Shown in pieces: positions 44,862 to 56,319 of a stretch of DNA of 64,000 nucleotides. The notes under the pieces were generated by a model. That model searched no databases. It was not told where the DNA came from and saw only the letters and a program-made list of their open reading frames with translations. The DNA lies in the NCBI GenBank assembly GCA_023362775.1, contig JALMGJ010000029.1, positions 5,987,268 to 6,051,267 on the forward strand. The letters are read 5' to 3'. Both the position numbers and the translations under genes were made by a program. This DNA is from Charina bottae (Eukaryota; Chordata; Lepidosauria; Squamata; Charinaidae). Within the stretch, counting starts at the first letter, position 1. Every line of letters begins with the position of its first letter.

Positions 44862-46510
44862 CTTTTTTTTAATATATTTTAAACTTTATTGATTTTCAGA
44901 GTATAGATAAAATACAAAGTAGAAACTACAGAAAAGCATGAAAATAGAACTAAAGAAAAAAGAAAAAAAAACTATAAAGTGCAAATAGACAGAAAACAAA
45001 GATGGAAAAGTGACTTCCGACTTTCTCCAATACAGATATAGATAAATTTACAAAAATAATATCTTACCAATGATTAAACCATAGTAACATTATTTCTATT
45101 AAAATAAACCAATTAATCATTAAAACCCAAAATCAGAACATCATTTTTTTCTACCACAAGCAAGTACTCTAGAAGTGGTTGCCAAACAGATAAAAATCCA
45201 GAAACTGAATGTTCTCTAATTAATGCTGTCAATTTAGCCATCTGGGCCAGATCCATTAATTTAACAATCCAATCTTCAACCGTAGGTATCTGTGGATCTT
45301 TCCATCTCCGTGCATATAAAAGTCTTGCAGCTGTGATCATATATAAAAGCAAAACTCCATGTTGTTTCTCCAGCTCCTTCTCCATCAAACCCAAAAGGAA
45401 CAGTTCTGGCTTTTTTTGTATATTCACTTTTAAAATCTTTTGAATAATAATGCATATTTGATCCCAATTTTTTTTGGCTTTCTCACAGGTCCACCAGAGA
45501 TGATAAAAAGTTCCTTCTCCCTGTAAACACTTCCAACAAACATTAGTTACACCATTATACATTTTTGATAGTTTATCAGGCGTTAGATACCAACGATACA
45601 TCATCTTACAAAAGTTCTCTTTTAAGTTATAATTTAAGGTAAATTTCAAACCTTTATTCCACATATTTTCCCATTGTTCAAGCATAATATTATATCCAAA
45701 ATTCTTAGCCCATTTGATCATACATTCTTTTACCTGTTCATCTTCCAAATTCATCTGTAACAACATTTTATACATTTTAGTAATAACATGTTCATCATTC
45801 ATACAAAGTTCCATTTCAAACTTAGTTATTTCATTAACAAATTTAAAGTTCTTTTTATCCATTTTAAAGCATTCTGACAATTGCATATAGGTAAACCAGT
45901 GACATGTAAAACCTTCCAACTCTAACATTTCCCTTGTTTTAAACTTTTGTTCACTTTCTTCAAAATTCAACAAATCTTTATATTTTAACCAACTTATTCC
46001 TCCCACATTTTCTCTGAGGTGACAACCACAACGGTACATTAGGAGACAATCTTACCTTATATTTGTTCCAGATCCTTAACTCCTAACAAAATGATTTTTA
46101 AAATCCTTATTAACTTTAACTTTATCATACCACAAATAGGAGTGCCACCCGAATCTTAATTCATGTCCTTCAAGCTGTAATAGTTGCTTGTTCTCCAAAG
46201 TAATCCATTCCTTCATCCAAAGCAAACAACAAGCATCAAAATATAGTTTTAAATTAGGCAAGCCCAAACCTCCTCGTTCTTTAGCATCTTGTAACAATTT
46301 ATACTTAATTCTTGGTTTCTTGCCTTTCCAAACAAATTTCGAAATATCTTTCTGCCATTCTTTAAGTGGTAAATCTGTCGTCAAAATCGGTAAAGTCTGA
46401 AATAGAAACAACATCGTAGGCAAAACATTCATCTTAATCACAGATATTCTTCCCATAAGAGACAATTGTAAAATTGCAAAAGACAATTTCGTGGTTCCCA
46501 AACTGCGATT
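44862..46510 (-). pseudogene. L1 LINE ORF2 C-terminal region, 5'-truncated
   Basis: Two minus-strand frames, 46501-46076 and 46039-45113, form one ORF2 C-terminus with a single break near 46040-46075. The first has LSLMGRISVIKMNVLPTMLF, ISKFVWKGKKPRIKYKLLQD and ERGGLGLPNLKLYFDACCLL. The second contains a CWKC..GTFYHLWWTC cluster, matching the cysteine/histidine motif at the end of L1 ORF2. The endonuclease and reverse transcriptase core are missing. The poly(A) end is the T run at 44862-44870. Confidence 0.88.
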
Positions 46511-46752
46511 GTGGAATTAGGGTGAGGAGCTGCTGACAGCGTAGAAGTAGCCTTAGATACACATGCTAATTATTCATACTATTCACATACAACACTCATA
46601 TACTCTGATCAATAAAGCCAATATTACCATTTTTCTGATTTTCCATATTCCTATCCCTGTCTTTATTGCTGACAGCTTTCAAAACTTTCCAGTGGTTAAA
46701 ACATACATAAACATTCAAGAATATCTCCATTGCCTGGGGAGGATTAATTTTA

Positions 46753-46897
46753 AGGCAATGTTGCCCAAACTGTCGATTCCCAGATGTATGGACCTCAATT
46801 CCCAGAAGTCTCAGCAATGGCCATTATTGCCTAGGGAATTCTGAGAGCTGAAATTCATGCATCTGGAAGTTGCCAGGGTTGAGAATTACTGATTGGA
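46753..46897. mobile_element. Diverged palindromic MITE (GTTTCTCAACC family)
   Basis: Left arm 'gacctcaattcccagaagtc', right arm 'ggaattctgagagctgaaat' with 'gttgccagggttgagaatta'; an older copy of the family at 38011 and 49438. Confidence 0.65.
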
Positions 46898-48611
46898 ACA
46901 AAAGATCTTGCATTAAAGCCAGCTCCATGTTTTACAGAATCCTCAGTGAGGTTCCTTCTGATCAATGACTTCTTACATTGGTGGGCTTCTTTGGAAGCAA
47001 GATCAAAGCAGTGATCAGCCACTTGAGTTTTCTGCAGTGCCATTGGGTATCAGCACATTAGGAGCATTGCTGGAAATTGTTTCCATTTATATTAATGGTT
47101 TTACTATTGCTTTATGTTTACATTGGTTTATTCAATTTGTTGGCCAATATAGGTTTACAGGAAAAGTAGAATATCAAATAAATCTCTTCAGCCCACTAAA
47201 CATACACCCTGTTGAAACTGAACAGATCGCTGGAGTGGGAGTAATAAAATGGGAAAAGTTTATATAATATTTGAGGAATCTTGGGATTCTAATCTAATCC
47301 CAGGTTTCTCTAAGATTAGCACAAAAAAAGAAGAAGAAGAAAAGACATTTGTGATGAAATGTGTTTCCATTCCATGAATTCCAAGTCATGCACTAATGAT
47401 TGGCAACCCCAACGTCAGGAAAAGCACTATTGCATAACTTTGCTCAATATCAAATTCTTCACTCAAAGAATGTCTCTTGCGACATGTTTTCCAGTGAAAA
47501 AACATCATCTTAGATAGACGGCACAGATCTGAATCTTGTTGCAATATACATTTTGATTGATTTTGGCTTGCTTTGCTTTAGAGAAAAAAATCACCAGTTG
47601 TTTTGTTTTTTTTTGAAAGGAGGTCATAAATACTCTCTGGTAATTTCTCTTTTGGTTTGCAGAGTTTTTTTATATGCTTTTTTACTCTAAATCATTTAAA
47701 AAGAGAGAGAGAGAAAACGAAAGGAAATCAGTAACTGCCCCATCTGTCCGGTTAAATACTGATTAGAAATATTACTAATTTATAAACAATTTCACGGTCT
47801 TAAACATTATAAGGTAATTCACTGTTAGAGCTTTGCAAAGCATAAGAAAGAAGTATTTTGGAAAATGTATTAGTGCAAATGAAGTACCCTTCTTTGACTG
47901 CTTAAAGCAGCTGCATCTTTTTTAAGTCTTACTCAGTTGCTTCAAAATCCCTCCCCAGTTGTCTGCACACCCATCCTTTGATAAGACTTGCACTGCTACC
48001 CGTTTTGAAGCAAAGTGGTTGTGCACGCGGGGCCACGCTGAAACAGCCAGAAGAGCTTCTGAAGCACCTGTACGAACCTTGTAAAAGACATAGCTGCTTT
48101 AACAAGGGCTGTTCCTTTCACCCTACTGAAAGCTTTCTTTCATGCGGAAACAGCAGGTTCAGGAGAGGGTAGTTTAAATAGAAAAGTGATTGGCCCCTGC
48201 CCAGTGTCATGGCTTCAATCTGAATTGGGCCTCTGCAATAGCTTTCATGTTTATTTTTTAGAACGTGGACCAGTGCTTCATAGAGCTCACACGCCATCCC
48301 TAGCGACAAGCCATCAAACATGAAAACGGATAAGCTGTCAATCTGTAAATGCCTTGGAATGAACTTCCAGTTGAACAACTAGTGCTTCTTGTTGAATTAC
48401 AGGAGCCAACGCCTAACCTCACTTATCGCACCATAATAGCAGTGATGAATATTGCCCTGCTACTCACGGGCATGGGCAGGAGAGCCATGATATCAGATAC
48501 GTTATGATACAATCTCTAATTACATAATTCATATGATGTCATTGTGGCATGGGCTGGATGCCTCTGTTTTTGCAGGCTTCTAACCTCCCCCCCCCAAAAA
48601 AAAAAATAGTT

Positions 48612-48815
48612 GGTTTCTCAGGTAGCCGGCTCAGGTCGACTCAGCCTTCCATCCTTCCGAGGTCAGTAAAATGAGTACCCAGCTTGCTGGGGGAAAGGGA
48701 ATCGCGACTGGGGAAGGCAATGGCAAACCACCCCGCTCTACAGTCTGCCAAGAAAACGTCAGCGAAAGCGGCGTCCCTCCAAAGGGTCAGTAATGACTGA
48801 GTGCTGTCTCAGGAA
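48612..48815 (+). repeat. tRNA-derived SINE, MIR-like reptile type
   Basis: 'ggtcgactcagccttccatc', 'ggtcagtaaaatgagtaccc', 'actggggaaggcaatggcaa' and 'agtctgccaagaaaacgtca' appear in the order of a widespread reptile SINE. Confidence 0.7.
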
Positions 48816-49437
48816 TCTGAAGGCTGTCTTCATATCTTCATTTAATTTAGATATGAAACAAAAACATTCTCCCTGCCCAACGTGGTGCCCTCCAGAAGTA
48901 GATTTCAACCTACTTCATTCTCTGCGAATGGTAACCCAGAATGTCTGGAGAGCATCAGGTTAGGGAAAGCTAATATATGGGAACTCACCAAGCCTTCACA
49001 GATCACTGCGTTTAGCTGCCTTCCTGTTCTTGCTCAACAGATCTAGCAAGCTTTTTTGTCTTGGTTGGTCATAAATACATGTTCAGAAGGACCTGTAGGC
49101 CTAATCTGCACTTCAGCCTTTCCTAACCTGGTACCTTCCAGATGTCTTGGGTCCCCGACTCCCAGAATTGCACATCTTTGGCAAACTCCTCCAGGCCACA
49201 AGATGAGCTGCCCCATTGTCAAATGATATCACAGCCAGAAGTGTGCAGTTGTGATAAACAGCAATTTATCCCTATCATTGCTCATTGCTTTAAACTCCTA
49301 ATTTAAAAGAGGAAAAAGAAACCAAGAACAAGAGAGGGAAATAGAGCTTTTGTCAGTTTCACCCAGCTCCCTTGCCTGAGCATTTGTGCACCATAGAAAA
49401 GTTGCAAGGATCTATAGGCATTTAAGGTAGCCTACCT

Positions 49438-49572
49438 CAATGTTCCTCAACCCTGGCAACTTTAAGACGTGTGGACTCCAACTCCCAGAATTCCTCAGCC
49501 AGCCATGCTGGATGGGGAATTCTGGGAGCTGAAGTCCACACGTCTTAAAGTTGCCAAGGTTGAGAAACACTG
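49438..49572. mobile_element. Palindromic hAT-type MITE, intact, 135 bp
   Basis: Ends CAATGTTCCTCAACC and GGTTGAGAAACACTG with the perfect 8-bp duplication GCCTACCT (49430-49437, 49573-49580). The arms are almost perfect inverted copies around 'cagccatgctgg' near 49505. Confidence 0.93.
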
Positions 49573-49834
49573 GCCTACCTCAATCATAGTAGAAGAATCA
49601 GCCAAAGAATCAGATGAATCTGGCTTTCTGGAATCAAATTACTCATGTTCGTCAGCCATGTTGGTTGGGAATGTTGGGCAATATTGTCCTAACATACGTG
49701 GGGGGACAATCAGGTTGAGGAGGGTCCCCAACATCCTCTCTGGACTGAACTGCAATGTGGGTTAAAACATGATGGTCTCTGAGGAGTGTTTCATGATGGG
49801 TGAGAATTGCCCTGTCATTTCGTTCACTCTAGAG

Positions 49835-50165
49835 CAGTCTTTCTCAACCTTCTGACCCTGGAGGAACCCTTGAAATATTTTTCAGGCCTCAGGGAACCCC
49901 TGCACATTCAGGCTCAAATATAGGCCAGAAGTTACAAAATTATTATAGTTCTTTCATGTATAGGCCTGTATATATGCACTAACAGTGTTCTTAAACTGAA
50001 AATAAAGAATGAAACTTAGCTCTTTAATGTGAAGTTGCCCGAATTTGAAATAATAATTTTTTAAATAAATCATGATCTCCCAGGGAACCCCTAGTGACCT
50101 CTCGTGGAACCCTAGGGTTCTCATGGAACCCTAGGGTGCCACGGAACCCTGGTTGAGAAACCCTG
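49835..50165. mobile_element. Short hAT element (CAGTCTTTCTCAACC family), 331 bp
   Basis: Ends CAGTCTTTCTCAACC and GGTTGAGAAACCCTG with the 8-bp duplication CTCTAGAG at 49827-49834 and 50166-50173. A third CTCTAGAG follows at 50186-50193 after a 12-base spacer. The interior repeats 'ggaaccctagggt' phrases. No transposase. Confidence 0.9.
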
Positions 50166-51477
50166 CTCTAGAGTTTCTCAACCTGCTCTAGAGTAAGTGT
50201 GAGTGACCTCATCAGGGCTAAGATCAGAAAGGGTGCGAAGCACCACTTAATCCTTTGAATGCTTGCAAGATGCCTAGAGCCACAAAAATCCTGGGTGGCG
50301 ACTCCTTCTGTTTCTTTTGAAAAATTGCCCCATGCATGTGTTGATCCTTTTAAAAAAATTCCATTGCTGACATATAGAGGAGAAAAAGGTGTTTGAAACC
50401 CAGGGGCTGAGGGAGAAAATGGCATTTCCTCTTCCCATGCATAACGGTTTCACTCATATACCCCCTGCATTTCCACATGTAGCCTTTCCACAGCCCCAGA
50501 TATGGCCCTGTACCCCACATCATTGTTTCTTATTAGGCTGCTGGGGCAGATTAATTCCAGCCAAAAATGCTGAGAATCCAGTTTTCCTTTCCCCAAAGAC
50601 TTTAGCCCGAGTGGTGTATAACTGAGATCTGGAAGCGACAAGAATTATTTACTACTGAAAACCACTTCAGGGAAACGTCTGGTGTGCCGAGAAAGCCAGG
50701 TTAGTCAGAGGAAAATGTGCTACATACAGAACAATTTTCTCTTGAAACATTTGTTCTGGGAAGGCCCACATCTAGATTCCCACGTGTTTTCCTATTGTCT
50801 TTGGGTAACCTGCCAAGGAATCCTGCATTGGCAGTAAAGGGTTCAGGCTAAATTCTTCTATCAGAGAAACAAAGGAAGATTTGTCTGCCTAGTGGTTTAT
50901 AGTCTTAGAAGAACCAGAGCCAACGCGAGCTATTGCTACAGATCCCAGGTGAAGCTGTCTAAGCAAGTAACAGCAAGCTAAATTGTGCAATATAATTTAC
51001 ACTGCCCCTTTTAAATGGGGAGCAATCTTGGCTGGATCAGTTGGGTTATTGGCCAAAACGTTCTCAGGATTTTTTTTTTTAATCAATAAATATGCCTCCG
51101 TTCTTCATTTAGTGCACTCATGGTAGGGATGTAACGTGTTTGTAGACTCAAAGAATAATTATTTATACCTGGTTTATGAACCTGGCCAAGGGGGTTAAAT
51201 ACAGGAACTTTGTGAATTTTTTTAGCAGGGGATCCATGTTTTGGCTATGGCCTAAAGTCTCTAGTTTAAGTTAACCTTGTGGCATCAAAAGTGAGTAAAA
51301 TGTAATGACACGTTATGGGTCTTGGAGGGAAGATTACTTAAAGCTAACTTAAGTAAGACCCCTTCTTCCACACATTCTCCTTAAAAGCAAAAGTCCTGCC
51401 ACTCTTTTGTGGCATTTTGAGCCCTTCTGCCAAGGACTTCTTCCTTTGCCTCAGTTCTAGGATAGCACAAGTAATCC

Positions 51478-51878
51478 TCGCTTAACGACCACAATTGGGA
51501 CTGACATTTTGGTTGCTAAGCGAAGTGGTCATTAAGCGAATCCAACCCAATTTTACCACCTTTTTCGCAGTGATCATTAAGCGGACCACCGCGGTCATTA
51601 AACGATCCATGTGGTCGTTAAGTGAATCATGTGATTTCCTCATTGTTTTTGCTTGCTGGAAGCTGGCTGGGAAGGTTGAAAATGGAGATCACGTGACCAT
51701 GGGATGCTGTAACAGTCATAAATGCGAACCGGTTGCCAAGCACCCGAATCGTGATCATGTGACTGTGGGGACGCTGTGACGGTCATAAGTGTCAGGACTG
51801 GTCACAAGTCGTTTTTTTCAGCACCATCGTAAGTCCAAACCGTCGCTAAATGAATGGTCCTTAAGCGAGGACTACCTG
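51478..51878. mobile_element. MITE, longer member of the 645-873 family
   Basis: Ends CAAGTAATCCTCGCTTAACG and, reversed, CAGGTAGTCCTCGCTTAAGG. TA follows on the right; CA is on the left. The interior has many 'cattaagcg' / 'cgttaagtga' phrases. Confidence 0.72.
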
Positions 51879-52269
51879 TAGGAAGGAAGGTGTCTTAGAT
51901 TTTTCTGCAGCAAGGAGCTAGAAATATAGAAGATAACAAACATTGTGAACTTCTTGGGAACACAAGATTGGTGGAGCAGCCCTGCACGCAGGCAGGTTTT
52001 GCAAGGCATTCCCTCCTAAAAACTAACAAAGATAACTCTCTAGATAGAAAAATAGAATTTCTATGGGGAAAGAGAGAAATAGGGAGAGGGATAAATGCAC
52101 ACAAAGCCAGTCTAACTAAGTCAGTCAGTTATGACCTGCTTGGAAAGGATCTTGGTTTCAGGACATGCGCAGAATTTCCTCAGGCAGGACGGTTTGAGAG
52201 AGACAGCTGGGTCTCCTGCCTGGATGCTGCCAAGCATGGACATTCTTGAATAGCCCTTCAGAAACTACA

Positions 52270-52419
52270 CAGAGGGGTGTCTGCAGGGTGTGGTCCAAAA
52301 AGTCAAGACGGCACACACAACGGTGCCACTGAAGCTCCGCCCATTTTTATGCCCGTTGGGTGGAGCTTCGATCACACCATTGTTGACTTTTTTTGGACCA
52401 CCCTCTGCGGGCACCCCTG
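52270..52419. mobile_element. MITE of the TCAAAAAAGTCAAGAT family
   Basis: 'cagaggggtgtctgcagggt' and 'tccaaaaagtcaagacggc' at the left; 'ttgactttttttggaccacc' and 'ctgcgggcacccctg' at the right. Terminal inverted repeats of about 30 bases. Confidence 0.72.
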
Positions 52420-52715
52420 ACCAAGCTAGGACTGTAAAGTTTACTAATTAATCATTTGGATTATTTTAAAAGATGCCCCCGGTTAGCCAGGAAGTATATT
52501 AATGTATTTTAAACGTAAGTTTTTTAAAAGTCTGCAAATGGCTAGTGCTTTATTTATGCTAAGCAACTCACTCCATATAAAATAAAGGTTAATGTTTTTT
52601 ATCTTCAGGGGTGTAGCTAGACTTATATAAAAATAGAGAGTTAAGAAATCAATTTACTGATTTCTTTTTTTCTTTGCAAAAAAAAAAAATGATAAAAGAA
52701 AGCTGGAAGCGTACA

Positions 52716-53447
52716 CAATATCTATCCGAAGGAGCCTGGTAGCACCTTTTTGCAACTAATAAATTTTGAAGGCAAAAGCTTTTGTGAACTATAACTCATT
52801 TCATCAGATGCATGGAGTGGTTAAACTGATGTAGGATTTGAAAAGGGAGGGGAGAAAGGGTGGCTATGCAGATGCAGATTACCTGTGAGCCAGATTACAA
52901 GTGGCTCATCAATTAGCACCAGTCATGTGTTAAAAATCCCTGGTGGTTGTTAAGGCCTTCTGAGATAGCCTTTTGACGTACTGTATGTGAGTTTGGCAGG
53001 CTGTGGCTCTATCATGCTGGCATGGTTTCCTTGTTTTAAAATGGCAACTCCGAACTCTGCAATTGAATGTCCTGGGAAATTGAAATGCTCTGATATTGCT
53101 TTGTCCTTATTTTGAGCCTTGATATCAAACTTGGGTTTATTCTTTTGCACAAATTTTGTCCAAGGTAGAATCCAGTGGGCCATTGCTGGCAGATGATGCC
53201 ATGCATCAGGTTGGAGGAAGAACAGGCAAAGCCACCTCTAATTCTGTGATGGCGCTGTTGTTGTAAACAGGAGGGGAAAGTAGTCATCTGGGTTTGTTGC
53301 AGGTCTGGTTCCCACGTTAGCATCATTGGTCTGTTGTTTCTGGTGCTTCTGAGAATGTGCACCAGGTTGGGTAGTTATCACCCAGTGCCTGAGAAAGTGG
53401 AGTGTTCTTGTCCAGAATGGGTTGTAGCTTCTTAATAATGTGTGGAA
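52716..53447 (-). repeat. Interspersed repeat with Penelope-like coding trace
   Basis: Minus-strand frame 53183-52950 includes AQNKDKAISEHFNFPGHSIA followed by EFGVAILKQGN. HFNxPGHS-type motifs occur after the GIY-YIG domain in some Penelope-like proteins. The 3' portion shares 'catcagatgcatggagtgg' with 8170-8710. Family assignment is uncertain. Confidence 0.5.
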
Positions 53448-54584
53448 AGCCAATTTGGTGTAGTGGTTAAGACACCAGGCTAGAAACTGGGAGACAGGGA
53501 ATTCTAGTCCCACCTTAGGCACAAAGCCGGCTGGGTGACCTTGGGCCACTCCCTGTCTCTCAGCCCTAGGAAGGAGCCAATGGCAAACCAGGAGACTGAG
53601 AGTTCTAGTCCCGCCTTAGGCATGAAAGCCGGCCTGGTGACCTTGGGCCACTTCCTGTCTCTCAGCCCTAGGAAGGAGCCAATGGCAAACCAGGAGACTG
53701 AGAGTTCTAGTCCCGCCTTAGGCATGAAAGCCGGCTGGGTGACCTTGGGCCACTTCCTGTCTCTCAGCCCTAGGAAGGAGCCAATGGCAAACCAGGAGAC
53801 TGAGAGTTCTAGTCCCGCCTTAGGCATGAAAGCCAGCTGGGTGACCTTGGGCCAGTCCCTGTCTCTCAGCCCTAGGAAGGAGCCAATGGCAAACCAGGAG
53901 ACTGAGAGTTCTAGTCCCGCCTTAGGCATGAAAGCCGGCTGGGTGACCTTGGGCCACTTCCTGTCTCTCAGCCCTAGGAAGGAGCCAATGGCAAACCAGG
54001 AGACTGAGAGTTCTAGTCCCGCCTTAGGCATGAAAGCCGGCTGGGTGACCTTGGGCCACTCCCTCTCTGTCAGCCCTAGGAAGGAGCCAATGGCAAACCA
54101 GGAGACTGAGAGTTCTAGTCCCGCCTTAGGCATGAAAGCCGGCTGGGTGACCTTGGGCCACTTCCTGTCTCTCAGCCCTAGGAAGGAGCCAATGGCAAAC
54201 CAGGAGACTGAGAGTTCTAGTCCCGCCTTAGGCATGAAAGCCAGCTGGGTGACCTTGGGCCAGTCCCTGTCTCTCAGCCCTAGGAAGGAGCCAATGGCAA
54301 ACCAGGAGACTGAGAGTTCTAGTCCTGCCTTAGGCATGAAAGCCGGCTGGGTGACCTTGGGCCACTTCCTGTCTCTCAGCCCTAGGAAGGAGCCAATGGC
54401 AAACCAGGAGACTGAGAGTTCTAGTCCCGCCTTAGGCATGAAAGCCGGCTGGGTGACCTTGGGCCAGTCACTCTCCCTCAGCCCTAGGAAGAAGGCAAAC
54501 CACTTCTGAAAAACCTTGCCAAGAAAACTGCAGGGATTTGTCCAGGCCGTCTCCGAGAATCGGACACGATTGAACAGATTGATG

Positions 54585-54627
<43 letters not shown>
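53448..54627 (+). repeat. tRNA-derived SINE expanded by an internal minisatellite
   Basis: The head 'agccaatttggtgtagtggt' with 'taagacaccaggctagaaac' and the tail 'gccaagaaaactgcagggat', 'gtccaggccgtctccgagaa' and 'tcggacacgattgaac', closing with (AAT)n, are those of one SINE. Its middle is the array at 53534-54480. Without the extra copies the SINE would be about 260 bases. Confidence 0.85.
53534..54480. repeat. 102-bp minisatellite, ten anchors
   Basis: The phrase GGTGACCTTGGGCCA recurs at exactly 102-base spacing: 53534, 53636, 53738, continuing to 54452 (nine intervals). Units differ by a few bases and show a higher-order pattern. Because 102 is a multiple of three and the unit has no stop in one frame of each strand, long repetitive ORFs exist on both strands (about 324 and 311 codons). 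They are by-products of the repeat, not genes. Confidence 0.95.

Positions 54628-54628
<1 letters not shown>
54583..54628. repeat. (AAT)n microsatellite at SINE tail
   Basis: About 14 ATA/AAT units, the 3' end of the expanded SINE. Confidence 0.92.
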
Positions 54629-55640
54629 GTGGTGAGAGCTGCAGGTGATGAACAGTGATGTTCTGTTTCTGTAGTTTATCTTTAAATAGGTCCTCCTTGG
54701 GAACCAGTCTGGCTCTATTGATTTGTCTTGCTGGGTGTGTTAACACAATGCTCTGAAGAATTTACCCATCTTCCTGTGTTTTAAAGGAAACATTGTACTG
54801 ACAAAACGTACAATGACAAAAAGATGTAGATGTTAATAATGGGATAGGATAATGTGATCAGACCTAAATAAAAATGAAGGTTTAATTTTGTTCAGCACAT
54901 AAGAGAGACATGTTTTCTGGTCTTTTGTTTGCTGCTTTTTAAAAACGTTTATTTATTCCAAAATAAGTAAAAAAAGTCAAACCAAGCTACAGACTTTCTT
55001 TCAGTAGGCGAGTCAGAGTCTCACTGTAACCACCTCTCCGTTCCAGGAATGTTGCTCTTTTTTATTGTATTTTGCCAAGTTTCTCAGCCTTGCAGAGCTT
55101 CATCTGCCAGCCCCTTCCCACAGGAAATGTAATCCCCACCCACACTTCAAGCATGCCCTGAAGGTGGGTGAACAAAAGACTTGTGAAGGCAGGAAGAGCA
55201 ACTCCAGGCTAGAGATCTCTAATCAACAACTGCTTCTTGGAGCATTTTTGGAAGTCATTAAAATCTTTAGAGAGCTTTCTTCCTTGCAGAACTTTCTTTT
55301 TTTTCCCCCTGCACGTATGGCTTTCCGCGCAGGATCGCCCACTCTGAAAACATAGTGTGGTGTTGTGATGTTCAGAAATTCAAACGAAAGGGAGGAAGCA
55401 AAAGTCTTCAGCATCTGGGGTAGCTTTGTTCAGACGATGATGATGCTGTGGTGGAAAGGTCACCGTGCTCCCTAATGCAAAATAAATAAAGAGAATGGGG
55501 CAGGAACTGCTCCACAGCTTTTCATTAAGCAAGAATAAACGTTGAAGCCTGACCTGTCCATTAGCCACAGCATCTCTGGGTTAACTTCCTTAGAACACTG
55601 AATTTCTTTTCCTTCCTTTTTGGGGGGAATCTTCTCCTTT

Positions 55641-55940
55641 AAGGGGGCACGGTGGCTCAGAGGTTAAGACACCAGGGGTTCGAGACCCTAGCCCCGCGTG
55701 ATGGAGTGAGCTCCCGCACTCGCCCCAGCTCTTGCCAACCTAGCAATTCGAAAGCATGCAAATGCAAGTAGATGAATAGGTACCACTTCAGTGGGCAGGT
55801 AACAGTGTTCCACGTGCGTCATGCCAGCCACATGACCGCGGAAGCGTCTTCGGACAGCGCTGGCTCATCGGCTAACAAACGGAGATGAGCGCTGGCCCCT
55901 AGAGTCGGATACAACTGTGCAGGGGAACCTTTACCTTTAC
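55641..55940 (+). repeat. Sauria-type SINE inserted in the 3' splice site tract of exon f
   Basis: The head is GGGGGCACGGTGGCTCAGAGG; a stretch between the A and B boxes is deleted; the body is regular and the tail ends CCTTTACCTTTAC at 55940. A perfect 10-bp duplication, CTTCTCCTTT, flanks it at 55631-55640 and 55941-55950. The right copy is the pyrimidine tract directly before TCAG and exon f (55955). Confidence 0.95.
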
Positions 55941-55954
55941 CTTCTCCTTTTCAG

Positions 55955-56038
55955 CAATGAAACTGTAAGAACTGACTTGAAGAAGTTGCCGGCGCTTCCG
56001 ACGCAAGCCCTTAAGGAGCACCCATCTCTGGCTTATTG
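55955..56038 (+). CDS. FRMD4A: FRMD4A exon f (F2 lobe), SINE at its acceptor
   Basis: An 84-base exon entering after TTTTCAG (ends 55954) and leaving at donor GTAAAT (56039). It reads SNETVRTDLKKLPALPTQAL then KEHPSLAY plus two bases of a cysteine codon. LPALPTQALKEHPSLAYCED is characteristic of the FRMD4 family F2 lobe. A Sauria-type SINE (55641-55940) ends only 14 bases before the exon, so most of the branch-point window now consists of SINE tail. Confidence 0.94.
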
Positions 56039-56319
56039 GTAAATGTTTGACGTCTTTAGTAAGATCTACCCTCTTACTTTCTCTACTGAGCACTGCACTG
56101 ACAGTGGTTTCTCTGAAGATTTGGTTTATTTTATCATATAATGGCTTGCTAATTGATTTAAATTGGTATATGAAGTGTCTCTGCAGCTTTCAACAAAAAC
56201 CGATTTGAAAGCAACACTTCACTTAAAATAGCAATTAAAACAAAGAAGTAAAATTCATAATTAAAATTAACAGTTTTAATCAACAGTTACAACTCAATAC
56301 AAAAGAAATGTGCTTCAAG

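Larger units (their letters stand above)
42873..55954 (+). other. FRMD4A: FRMD4A intron e-f
   Basis: Thirteen kilobases. Contents: a Sauria SINE (43374-43703) followed by an L2-type tail, an L1 ORF2 fragment (44862-46510), palindromic MITEs, a MIR-like tRNA SINE (48612-48815), a hAT MITE with a triple target site (49835-50193), a TA-flanked MITE (51478-51878), a TCAAAAAAGTC MITE (52270-52419), an old Penelope-like repeat (52716-53447), a SINE with a 102-bp minisatellite (53448-54627) and the acceptor SINE (55641-55940). Nothing was recognised in 43820-44860, 46900-48600, 50200-51470 or 54640-55620. Confidence 0.7.

Noticed and set aside
53534..54480. Regular repeats resembling a CRISPR array
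   Set aside because: The whole 102-base unit repeats with no unique spacers, in a vertebrate intron, inside a SINE.
53504..54509. Long ORFs (over 300 codons) on both strands
   Set aside because: They follow exactly the 102-bp minisatellite inside a SINE. No domain, and the openness on both strands comes from the unit length being a multiple of three.
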